A DNA stretch of 64,000 nucleotides from assembly GCA_016716265.1 (NCBI GenBank), contig JADJWQ010000006.1, positions 868,001 to 932,000 of the forward strand. Direction: 5' to 3'. Origin of the DNA: Planctomycetota bacterium (GTDB lineage Bacteria > Planctomycetota > UBA1135 > UBA2386). Each line of letters starts with the position of its first letter. The first letter of the stretch is position 1. Position numbers and translations under genes: made by a program. Below the pieces are notes generated by a model. That model saw only the letters and a list, made by a program, of their open reading frames with translations, did not search any database and was not told the DNA's origin. Below are positions 8,564 to 16,416 of the stretch, one piece after another.

Positions 8564-9966
8564 GGTGCCGCATCATGCCGCGCGGATCGCGAGCTGCCCA
8601 CCCAGGGGAGCCCCGAGGAATCCCGCCCGGCGCGCAGCCGTCGCCACGCCGCGACACCCAGCCCACCCCAGAACGGCGCCCAGGTGAAGACGCGCCAGGG
8701 CCACCGCAGGGACCACACGCGCTCCAGCAACCACCGGGGCACGACGTGGTAGCCAGCGAATGCGGTCCCGGTCGCCGCACACAGCCACGGGCTCGGCCAC
8801 AGCGGCAGCCACGGCACCACCAGCCCCGCGACGTACCACGGATGCACGGTCGTCGCGCAACCGACGTAGAACAGGCTGAACGCGATCGCGATGCGCTCGG
8901 GTGACCAGCGCCGCCGCCAGGCCCAGGCGAGCAGCGCTGCGCCGAGCAGCGCGATCAGCAGCTTGGTCGCACGGGTCGGGTCGACGGCGTACGCCCCGAC
9001 CGTCCGCAGCGCGTGCCCGGCCAGCCACTCCAGCACCGCGAACGCCGACTCGTTGCTGCGCCAATGCGCGGCGTAGAGCCGCAGCGGCTCCAGGACGCGG
9101 AGCGGGCGGTCGAGCGGCACGAACGGCGCCCACAGCGCGGCGGTGACCAGCGCGAACGCCACCAGGCTGCGCCAGCCGTGCCGCCGCACGACGAACGGCA
9201 GCAACACGGCCGGCAGGTACTTGCCCGCGGTCGCGACCGCGAGCAGCGCCCCCGCCGCGCTGCCGCGCCGCGCGGTCGAAGCCCACAGCGCGCAGACCAT
9301 CCCGCACGCCGCGAGCGCGTCGCCGTGGGCCTCGCCCGCGAACTCGAGCAGTGCGAGCGGACACAGACCGTGCAGCAACGCGCGCTCGCGGGGCAGGCCG
9401 AGCGCCGGCAGCCACCGCCACAGCGCGACGAACGTCAGCAGGTCGCAGCCGCCGAACACGATCGATTGCCCGACGTGATCGGCGCGCAGCAGCACGCCTC
9501 CGGCCATCGCGAGCTGCATCGCCGGCGGGTAGATCGCCGGGATGTCGGGCACGTTGATCAGCGCCCAGGTCGGACCGCGCAGCGCAGCGAGGGCAGGATC
9601 GGTCGGCGCGTGCAGGAACGGGTCGACCCCGTGCAGCACGAGCGTGCCCTCCCAAACGTAGCGATGCACGTCGTCGCTCAGCTCCGGCCCGAGCGGCACC
9701 AGCAGTGCGCGCGCCGCGACGCACAGGGCGAGGGCGACCGGGAACCGCGGCCGGAGCCGCCCGGCGACGACCCAGGCGGCGAGCACGCCCCAGGCCGCGG
9801 TCGCCGCGAGGTGCACGCCGAGCGACAGCTCGAAGTCACGGCCGCGGTGCGGCACCAGATGCCACGCGCACAGCGCCGCGAACAGCGCGAGCAGCACCGC
9901 GGCGAGCCGCGCGCGCGGGACCGGGGCCGGCGCTCGCTCCTCCGGCCGGTCCGCGACGCCGGTCAT
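8560..9966 (-). CDS. GT-C-fold membrane glycosyltransferase-like protein (GT87/DUF2029 type)
   Basis: A 468-residue polytopic membrane protein with about ten hydrophobic helices. After the second or third helix it has SDDVHRYVWEGTLVLHGVDPF, an acidic first-loop motif followed by the G-x-DPF pattern typical of polyprenyl-phosphate-mannose-dependent GT-C enzymes such as GT87. NVPDIPAIYPPAMQ continues that pattern. Such enzymes transfer a mannose-type sugar from a lipid carrier on the outer membrane face. It follows the YdjY-like gene by 17 bases and overlaps the next start by 4. No sugar-nucleotide or lipid-carrier genes are nearby, so the acceptor is unknown. Confidence 0.7.
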   Translation of the reverse strand: MTGVADRPEERAPAPVPRARLAAVLLALFAALCAWHLVPHRGRDFELSLGVHLAATAAWGVLAAWVVAGRLRPRFPVALALCVAARALLVPLGPELSDDVHRYVWEGTLVLHGVDPFLHAPTDPALAALRGPTWALINVPDIPAIYPPAMQLAMAGGVLLRADHVGQSIVFGGCDLLTFVALWRWLPALGLPRERALLHGLCPLALLEFAGEAHGDALAACGMVCALWASTARRGSAAGALLAVATAGKYLPAVLLPFVVRRHGWRSLVAFALVTAALWAPFVPLDRPLRVLEPLRLYAAHWRSNESAFAVLEWLAGHALRTVGAYAVDPTRATKLLIALLGAALLAWAWRRRWSPERIAIAFSLFYVGCATTVHPWYVAGLVVPWLPLWPSPWLCAATGTAFAGYHVVPRWLLERVWSLRWPWRVFTWAPFWGGLGVAAWRRLRAGRDSSGLPWVGSSRSARHDAAP

Positions 9967-9983
9967 CGACTCCGACGCTCCGG

Positions 9984-10904
9984 TCAGCGGCCGCCGCTCT
10001 CGCCGCCCCTGCCCTCGCCACCCGCGTTCTCACCCTGCGCGGGCGCATCGCCACCGGCCGCGTCGCGCGCCGCCTGCTCCTTCGCGAGCCGCTCGCGCCG
10101 CGCGACGTGCAGTGGCGTTTCGGTCTTGTGGATCACGAAGGTCACCGATGTGTCCGGCTCGGGCAGCAATGACGTGATCCACCAGATCTGGTCGTCGTCG
10201 GCGCGCTCGTGCTTGACCGTCACCAGGTGGTTCGGCTGCGGCATGTAGACATTGGAGATCAGGTTGCCCTCGTAGTCGCCGACGAACACCGGTGGCTCGT
10301 TGCGGTAGATCGGCGCCATCTGCCCACCGAGATACAGCCATTCGGCACCCTCGATCGGGCGATCCGTCGTCGTGTCGAGTAGCAGGTCCTCGACCGGCAC
10401 CTCGACCTCGACCTCGTCGCCGTTCTCGTCGACGCGCTTCCACTTCACGGTGATCCAGACCGGCTGACCCTCGGGCGGGAACACGTCGAACCACGGCACG
10501 CCCTTGGCGACGTCCTCGGGCGGCGGCAGCGGGTCGCGCTCGACGACGCGGGCGTTCTTGCCCGGCGCGTAGCCGAGCGCGATGAACGCGGCATTGAGGA
10601 TGCTCGCCTTCGCGTGGCAGACGAACATCGCCTCGTGGCTCTTGCCGCGCCGATCGATCAGCAGGTACTCGAGCGCCTGGTTCGGTCGGCCGACCACCGC
10701 GTCGATCGAGATGGTCCCCTGGGCGAGATCGAGCGCGATGCCGGCGTCGCGGAACGCCGCCATCATGGCGGCGACCGGGTCCTGCGGCGCGGCCGGCTGC
10801 ACGGTCGGGTCCGCCGGCCGCCGGGCGTCGTCCTGCGCGTCGCACGCCGGCGCGGAGACGACCGCGAGCGCGAGCGCGGTGGTGAGGGATCGGAGATTCG
10901 TCAT
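9984..10904 (-). CDS. Exported YdjY-domain-like protein
   Basis: A 306-residue protein with a signal peptide (TTALALAVVSAPACDAQ; the Cys might be lipid-modified). Residues about 60-120 (VVGRPNQALEYLLI, KSHEAMFVCHAKASILNAAFIALG) resemble the YdjY domain found in planctomycete secreted proteins. The C-terminus is a Gly/Glu/Ala-rich tail. The ATG overlaps the stop of the HEAT-like gene (ATGA). The fit to YdjY is from memory of the pattern and is moderate. No catalytic residues are evident. Confidence 0.55.
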   Translation of the reverse strand: MTNLRSLTTALALAVVSAPACDAQDDARRPADPTVQPAAPQDPVAAMMAAFRDAGIALDLAQGTISIDAVVGRPNQALEYLLIDRRGKSHEAMFVCHAKASILNAAFIALGYAPGKNARVVERDPLPPPEDVAKGVPWFDVFPPEGQPVWITVKWKRVDENGDEVEVEVPVEDLLLDTTTDRPIEGAEWLYLGGQMAPIYRNEPPVFVGDYEGNLISNVYMPQPNHLVTVKHERADDDQIWWITSLLPEPDTSVTFVIHKTETPLHVARRERLAKEQAARDAAGGDAPAQGENAGGEGRGGESGGR

Positions 10905-13684
10905 CGTGCAAGCTCCTGTCGCAGCGTAGCGATTCGGTCGAGGGTCGCGGCATCACCGGTGCCGAGCTCGGCGGCGCGGTCGAGCCACGCGGCGACCTCG
11001 GCGGGGGCGGCGCCCGCGGCGAACGCCGCGCGCGCACGGAGGATCGCGGGCTCGGCCCACAGCGCGGCGGTCGGCAGCAGCCCGTCGCCGAGCACCGCGT
11101 CGCCGACGAACGCGCGGCGCACGAGCGGCCGCAGCGCGCGCTCGTCGAGGAACGCGACCGCCGCCTCGCGGGCGAGCTCCGCGGCGCGGTCGAGCTCGCC
11201 GCGCGCTTCAGCGGCTCGGGCGAGCACGTGCGCCGCCGGACCGACCCAGGCGCCGGCGAGGTCCGGCAGCGCGAGGACCGCTGCCGCGAGCGGCTCGCCC
11301 CAGGCGTCGAGCTGCGCCGGCCGCAGCGCCGCGAAGGCCAGCAGCCGGCCGAGCCGCTCGCGCGGCTGCAGACACGCGTCGGGGTGCGCCCACAGCGCGT
11401 CGACCGCGGCCGCGACCGCGGTGTGCGCGACCGCCGCCGGGACGCGCTCGGCCGCGCGCACGAACGCGTTGGCAGCCGGGAGGCCGTCGACGACGCCGTC
11501 GCGCGTCACGCCCGCCTCCGCGTCGCGGCGCTCACCGGCGAGCGGCTCGACGATCGCGAGCCGCGCCGCGAAGGTCAGCTCGCGCAGCGACATCGGCGTC
11601 GCCGGATCGGCGTCCGCCGCGCCGAGCAGCTCGAGCGCCAGCTCGCGGTCGCTGTCGTCGAGGCCCTCGGGCAGCCGCGCGTCGAGCTGGTCGACCAGCG
11701 CGGCGCGCGGTCCCGGTCGCTGCGCGAGGGCTCGCTGCGCGAGCGCCCGGACCTCGAGCGCGTCGAGGTCGTCGCGCCCGACGGCACCGGCGACGCGCGC
11801 GACCAGCGCGCGCAGCGCCACGCCGTCCGGATCGATCGCCGGACAGCCGCACAACCACCGCAGCAGTACCAGGCGCAGGTCGCCGTCGCTCGCCGCGAGC
11901 AGGTCCAGCACGCGCGGGCCGTCGACGGCCGTCAGCAGCGCCGCGACGTCGTCCTCGGTCTGCTTCAGCACCCGCAGCGGCACCGCGGTCGGGTCGGCCA
12001 GCAGCCGCTCGGCGACGCGCCGGTCGCCGGCGCGCGCGAGCGCGAGCAGCAGTTCGGGGTCGGCGTCGTCGAGACCGCCGAGCGACTGCAGCGCGGGCAG
12101 CACCCAGGGCGCGCGGCGCCGCGCGAGGTCGCGCGCGAGGCTCACCCGCGTGCCCGGCTCCAGCGCATCCCAGGCCTGCCGCGCGATCGGCTCCGGCGCG
12201 AGGCGGATCGCGGCGGTCGCCGCGAGGTCGCGCCCGAACGCCCGCGGATCGCGCGCGAGGCCGAGCAGCAGCTCCGCGGCGACCGGGTCGGACCCCGCGC
12301 GCTGCGCGAGGAGCTGGACCACGGTCGGCGTGACGCGCTCGTGCTCGAGCTGCGCGAGGCGGCGCCAGGCGGGCTCGGGAAGCGCGTCGGGAGGCATCCG
12401 CGCGAGCTCGGCGAACGCGCGCCAGCCCTGGTCGTCGCCGAGGCGCGCCACCGCGTGGTCGAGCAGCTCGCCGTGCCACTCGCCGCGCGCGACCAGCGCG
12501 TGGAACGCCGCCTCGCGCGCAGCCGGGCTCGGGCTGTCGCGCAGCACGCCGAGCGCGAAGGCGACGCGCGCCGGCGTGTCGAGCGCCGGTGCGGCGAGCG
12601 CGAGCCAGCGCGGGTCGGGCGGGACGTCGGCGTGGCGCACGGCGTCGTCGACGAGGTCGCGCAGCAGCTCGGCGAGCTGCGGGCCGGAGCGCTCCGGCGG
12701 CCGGCGGGCGAGCCAGTCGGCGATCGCGGCGCGCGCATCGGCGGACAGCGCCCGGGCGAGCCCGACGAGGTGCCGCTCGCCGCGCGGCGACATGCTCTGC
12801 AGCGGCGCGAGCAGCTCGGCGACCGGTGCGCCGTCGAGCGCGCGCTGGTGCAGCACCGCGACCAGCCGGTCGGTCGCCGCGGCGCCGAGCCGGTCGACGC
12901 CGTCCGCCGCGGTGCGGCGCAGCTCGGCGTCCTCCGCGGACAGCGCGACGAACAGGGAACGCTCGTCGGCCCGGCTCCAGACGTCGGTCGGTGTCGCGAG
13001 CAGCAGCGCGAGGCGGTCGGCCGGCTCGGCGAGTCGCCGCGGATCGGCGCGCAGCGCGTCGAGCAGCGGCGCCAGGGCGGGCCGCGGGCGCCGGGCCAGC
13101 GCCGCGACCAGCAGCGCGACGCGCTCGTCGGGCAGCGCGAGCAGTGCGGGCGTCGGCGGCGGCACCGCGACCGCGGCGACGAGGTCGCGCGCGACGTCGG
13201 ACGCGACGTCGACCGGCGCGTCGCGCAGCGCTGCCAGCCACTCGGTGGCGCTCGGCTGCGCATCCCCACCGCGGCGCAGCCGCTCGCGGAGCGCGGCCGC
13301 GGCGACGGCACCGCGCGCGGGCGCCGACAGGTCGATCAGCGTCGCCACCTCGAGTGCCGCGAGCCACGGGACGAGCACGGCCGGGTCGGTCTCGCGACGC
13401 GCCGCTTCCGCGAGCGCGTCCGGCGCGCGGCGGGCGCGCCCCAGCAGCCACGCGGCTGCGCGGCGCCGGAACGCGTCCTCGCTGCGCAGCTGCGGCAGCA
13501 CGGCCCGCTCCGGGAAGCGCTCGGGCGGCAGCATCGCGAGGCGGCGGCGCGCGACGTCGACGGCGGCCGCGTCGCCGGCGGCGAGCGCGGCGACCGGCGG
13601 CGCGGGCTGCGCGCGCGCGGCGGTGGCGAGCGCGGCAGCGAGCACCCCGACCGCGAAGCAGCGCCGGCTCGCGACCGTCAGCAC
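10901..13684 (-). CDS. Exported alanine/leucine-rich helical repeat protein (HEAT-like)
   Basis: A 927-residue protein made almost wholly of Ala/Leu/Arg-rich helices with HEAT-like spacing. It starts with a signal peptide (GVLAAALATAARAQ). The GTG at 13682-13684 is chosen because it puts the signal peptide first and because it overlaps the stop of the NAD(P)H-hydrate dehydratase gene by seven bases. The frame is open further upstream but that stretch lies inside the upstream gene. No enzyme motif is visible. The role is probably protein binding outside the cytoplasm. Repeat assignment is by composition and helix pattern, not by alignment. Confidence 0.7.
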   Translation of the reverse strand: MLTVASRRCFAVGVLAAALATAARAQPAPPVAALAAGDAAAVDVARRRLAMLPPERFPERAVLPQLRSEDAFRRRAAAWLLGRARRAPDALAEAARRETDPAVLVPWLAALEVATLIDLSAPARGAVAAAALRERLRRGGDAQPSATEWLAALRDAPVDVASDVARDLVAAVAVPPPTPALLALPDERVALLVAALARRPRPALAPLLDALRADPRRLAEPADRLALLLATPTDVWSRADERSLFVALSAEDAELRRTAADGVDRLGAAATDRLVAVLHQRALDGAPVAELLAPLQSMSPRGERHLVGLARALSADARAAIADWLARRPPERSGPQLAELLRDLVDDAVRHADVPPDPRWLALAAPALDTPARVAFALGVLRDSPSPAAREAAFHALVARGEWHGELLDHAVARLGDDQGWRAFAELARMPPDALPEPAWRRLAQLEHERVTPTVVQLLAQRAGSDPVAAELLLGLARDPRAFGRDLAATAAIRLAPEPIARQAWDALEPGTRVSLARDLARRRAPWVLPALQSLGGLDDADPELLLALARAGDRRVAERLLADPTAVPLRVLKQTEDDVAALLTAVDGPRVLDLLAASDGDLRLVLLRWLCGCPAIDPDGVALRALVARVAGAVGRDDLDALEVRALAQRALAQRPGPRAALVDQLDARLPEGLDDSDRELALELLGAADADPATPMSLRELTFAARLAIVEPLAGERRDAEAGVTRDGVVDGLPAANAFVRAAERVPAAVAHTAVAAAVDALWAHPDACLQPRERLGRLLAFAALRPAQLDAWGEPLAAAVLALPDLAGAWVGPAAHVLARAAEARGELDRAAELAREAAVAFLDERALRPLVRRAFVGDAVLGDGLLPTAALWAEPAILRARAAFAAGAAPAEVAAWLDRAAELGTGDAATLDRIATLRQELAR

Positions 13685-14505
13685 GCGGCCAGCTCCTCGG
13701 CGATCGCCAGCGGCAGATCCTCGGCGCAGAGCCCGGGCTGTGACAGCCGCGCCGCCACGCGGTCGCCCGCGCGGCCATGCACGTGGACCGCCAGGCACGC
13801 CGCGTCGAACGGCGCGAGCCCCTGGGCGAGCAATGCGCCGAGCAATCCCGCCAGAACGTCGCCGCTGCCACCGGTGGCGAGGCCCGGATTGCCGGTCGTA
13901 TTGCGGAACGACCGCTCGCCATCGCATACGAGCGTGCCCGCACCCTTCAGCACCGCGACACCGCCACTGCGGCGCGCGAGCTCGCGCACCGCGGCGGCGC
14001 GGTCCCGCTGGACGGCCACCACGGTGCTCTTCAGCAGCCGCGCGGCCTCGCCCGGATGCGGCGTGACGATCGTCGGCGCCCGTGTCGGCAGGGAGCCGCG
14101 CAGGGGCGCGTGCAGGTTCAAGGCGTCGGCGTCGAGCACCATCGGCACCGCGCAGCGCGCGAGCACGTCGCGCAGCAGCATCGCCTCGGCGTCGCGCTGC
14201 CCGAGCCCGGGGCCCGCGACGACCGCGGTCGCGCCGTCGAGCAAGGCCTCGGCGCCGAGCGCGTCGCGGTCGAGCGTCGTCGCCGCCGGCACCGCGACCG
14301 TGAACGCGTCGAGGCTCGCACCCGGCAGCGCGGCGCGCACGAGCCCGGCACCACCGCGCAATGCACCGCGCGCCGCGAGGATCGCGGCCCCGAGCATGCC
14401 GCGGCTGCCGGCAACGCAGAGCACGGTGCCGAACGAGCCCTTGTGGGCCTGCGCGTCGCGCGGCGGCAGGCGCGGGATGTCGGTGACCTCGATCACGCCG
14501 CGCAC
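13678..14505 (-). CDS. nnrD: ADP/ATP-dependent (S)-NAD(P)H-hydrate dehydratase
   Basis: This 275-residue ribokinase-fold enzyme repairs hydrated NADH and NADPH. The motifs are clear: HKGSFGTVLCVAGS near the N-terminus, GGAGLV, TPHPGEAARL, and the nucleotide/catalytic NPGLATGGSGDVLAG near residue 215. It is a stand-alone dehydratase; the NnrE epimerase domain often fused to it is absent here. The start is a GTG at 14503-14505, with a second in-frame GTG three codons later. The gene lies 15 bases after the asparaginase-family gene and overlaps the next gene by seven bases. Confidence 0.92.
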   Translation of the reverse strand: MRGVIEVTDIPRLPPRDAQAHKGSFGTVLCVAGSRGMLGAAILAARGALRGGAGLVRAALPGASLDAFTVAVPAATTLDRDALGAEALLDGATAVVAGPGLGQRDAEAMLLRDVLARCAVPMVLDADALNLHAPLRGSLPTRAPTIVTPHPGEAARLLKSTVVAVQRDRAAAVRELARRSGGVAVLKGAGTLVCDGERSFRNTTGNPGLATGGSGDVLAGLLGALLAQGLAPFDAACLAVHVHGRAGDRVAARLSQPGLCAEDLPLAIAEELAAC

Positions 14506-14520
14506 CTCACCGTCCGGCCC

Positions 14521-15654
14521 TCACGGTTCCATCCTGGCAGTCCGAACCTCACCGCCCCACCCTCCCAACCCTTCCACGTCGAGCACCTGCCGGACGCTGC
14601 CGACGGTGCGCTTCTGCGTGTTGAGAACCGCGGGCTCGGCGAACGGCTGCAACGACTCCGGCACGCGGTCGTCGTCCCACAGTCCGAGCCGCCGGCACAG
14701 CTCGACCACCACCGGCAGGTAGCCGCGCTCCGCGCCGTCGAGGACCTTCACCGCCACCGCGAACGCACCGTGGCGGCCGACCGCGCCGAGGCCGTAGACG
14801 CCCTCGGCACCGTTCTTCGGGTGCACGCGACCCGGCGCCGAGCGGAGCAGGGCGGTGCACAGCCGACCGTCCCCGGCGACCAGGACGGGCTCGGCGGTGG
14901 CGGCGCGCAGCAGACGTTCGCATGCGGCAGCGCGAACGGCCGGCAGGCCGGCGCGGTTCAGGTAGCGGTGGAATGCCCGCGCGAGCCCGGTCAGCGGCAG
15001 CCGCAGCGTCGGCGCGCCGCAGCCGTCGACCGCGGTCGCGATCGCGTCGGGCGGGAGGCCGGCGAGGTCGGCGACGGTCGCGCGCACCGTCCGCTGCGCG
15101 GCCGAGTCGGGCTCGAGGTAGCGGTCGAGCGGGTCGCCGAGGTGCCGGGCGAGCAGCAGGAAGCCGGTGTGCTTGCCCGAGCAGTTGTTGTGCAGGCGCG
15201 TCGGCCGGCCGCCGCCACGCGCGATCGCCAGGCTGGCCGGCTGGTCGAACGGCGCGTGCGGACCGCACTGCAGGTCGTCGGGCGACAGGCCGGTCGCGGC
15301 CAGCATGCGCGCGACGACCGCGACGTGCTCGTCGGTGCCGGAGTGACTCGCGCAGCACAGCGCGAGTTCCGCGTCGCCGAGCCCGAGCGCGTCGGCGATG
15401 CCGAGCTCGACCAGCGGGATGGCCTGGAACGGCTTGACCGCGGAGCGCATCCAGACGCCCTCGTCGGCGGGCCCGGCGGTCCACACGGTGCCGTCGGGCC
15501 GCACGACGGCGACGGCACCGAGGTGGAGCGACTCGACCAGCCCGCCGCGCGTCACCTCGGCGAGCGGCACCGGGACCGGCGGCGCGAGGTCGCTCGGAGC
15601 GGCGTCGCGCGGGGCGGTCTCGGCGGCGGGCTGGGCGACGGCGGGCTCCGGCAT
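14521..15654 (-). CDS. Asparaginase II family protein
   Basis: A 377-residue member of the asparaginase family typified by Rhizobium AnsA (PF06089 type). Signatures seen are EVTRGGLVES, WMRSAVKPFQAIPL, CCASHSGTDEH, HNNCSGKHTGFL, DGCGAPT and HPKNGAEGVYG, each in the expected order. It probably hydrolyses L-asparagine to aspartate, in the cytoplasm. The ATG at 15652-15654 is preferred over a TTG 13 codons upstream. It is the first gene of the minus-strand operon, divergent from the BFN gene. Why it is linked to NAD(P)H repair is not obvious from sequence. Confidence 0.88.
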   Translation of the reverse strand: MPEPAVAQPAAETAPRDAAPSDLAPPVPVPLAEVTRGGLVESLHLGAVAVVRPDGTVWTAGPADEGVWMRSAVKPFQAIPLVELGIADALGLGDAELALCCASHSGTDEHVAVVARMLAATGLSPDDLQCGPHAPFDQPASLAIARGGGRPTRLHNNCSGKHTGFLLLARHLGDPLDRYLEPDSAAQRTVRATVADLAGLPPDAIATAVDGCGAPTLRLPLTGLARAFHRYLNRAGLPAVRAAACERLLRAATAEPVLVAGDGRLCTALLRSAPGRVHPKNGAEGVYGLGAVGRHGAFAVAVKVLDGAERGYLPVVVELCRRLGLWDDDRVPESLQPFAEPAVLNTQKRTVGSVRQVLDVEGLGGWGGEVRTARMEP

Positions 15655-15701
15655 GATCCGCAGCACGATCCGCGGCGGCGCCAACGCGAGCAAGCCCTGA
15701 A

Positions 15702-15715
15702 GGTGACCGGTGACC
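15702..15715. repeat. GGTGACC tandem heptamer in a divergent promoter region
   Basis: Two adjacent copies of GGTGACC sit in the 116-base gap between the divergent asparaginase and BFN genes, 48 bases before the asparaginase start. A direct repeat here could be a regulator site. No -35/-10 pair is convincing. Confidence 0.35.
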
Positions 15716-15770
15716 CGGCAGCGGTTACAACGCCGACAGCGCGCAGCCCGCCGTGGCGCGCGCCCGCGGC

Positions 15771-16175
15771 ATGGAGGATCTGGTCGAGGTCGAGGTCTGT
15801 CGGCTGGTCGTGCAGCAGAGCGACGACCACCAGCTCGTGCACCTGCGCGTGCTGGACGGGGACCGCAGCTTCCCGATCGTGATCGGCTTCTTCGAAGCCC
15901 GCGAGATGCAGTGGAAGCTGCTCGGCCAGCAGGCTCCGCGACCGATGACGCACGACCTGATCGGCCGCCTGCTCGAGGCCACCGACTGGCACCTGCGCCG
16001 CGTCGTCGTCAACGACCTCAGCACCGGCACCTTCTTCGCGATGCTCGACCTCGTCCACGGCGACGAAGCCAAGCTCGTCGACTGCCGCCCCTCGGACGCG
16101 ATCGCCCTGGCGATCCAGCTCAGGTGCCCGATCTTCGTCGCCCGCCACGTGCTCGACGAGGTCGCGCCGGAGTGA
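15771..16175 (+). CDS. Bifunctional nuclease (BFN/DUF151) domain protein
   Basis: A 134-residue protein formed of a single BFN domain: LRVLDGDRSFPIVIGFFEA, then TFFAMLDL, then DCRPSDAIALAIQLRCPIFVA. Members of this family act as DNases/RNases in plants and are conserved in bacteria near translation or stress genes, often without known role. The ATG at 15771 is used; a GTG six codons upstream is possible. The gene is followed closely by a tRNA-Ser. Confidence 0.85.
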   Translation: MEDLVEVEVCRLVVQQSDDHQLVHLRVLDGDRSFPIVIGFFEAREMQWKLLGQQAPRPMTHDLIGRLLEATDWHLRRVVVNDLSTGTFFAMLDLVHGDEAKLVDCRPSDAIALAIQLRCPIFVARHVLDEVAPE

Positions 16176-16269
16176 GCGGACCCGATCCCGCGCCCGGGGC
16201 ACCCGGGAATCCCGCGCGGCACCGCGATCACCAGCGCCCCGGTGCTATGCTGCGCCCCCCCGCGAGCCC

Positions 16270-16359
16270 GGTGGGATGGCAGAGCGGCTGAATGCGACGG
16301 TCTTGAAAACCGTTGTCGGGTCAAACCGACCGGGGGTTCGAATCCCTCTCCCACCGCCA
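16270..16359 (+). tRNA. tRNA-Ser (anticodon UGA), CCA encoded
   Basis: The cloverleaf is complete. The acceptor stem GGTGGGA pairs with TCCCACC, followed by discriminator G and a genomic CCA. The anticodon loop CTTGAAA gives UGA (codon UCA and wobble). A long variable arm (GTCGGGTCAAACCGAC) and GTTCGAATC T-loop are present, as expected for serine. Confidence 0.97.
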
Positions 16360-16416
16360 TATCTCCGCGCCGCGGCCGGGTCAGCGCCGGGGTCGAGCGC
16401 CGGCTCGACCGTCCCG

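Noticed and set aside
10614..14722. Two plus-strand frames over 1100 residues opposite the HEAT-like and nnrD genes
   Set aside because: Ser/Ala/Arg-rich antisense shadows of recognised proteins.
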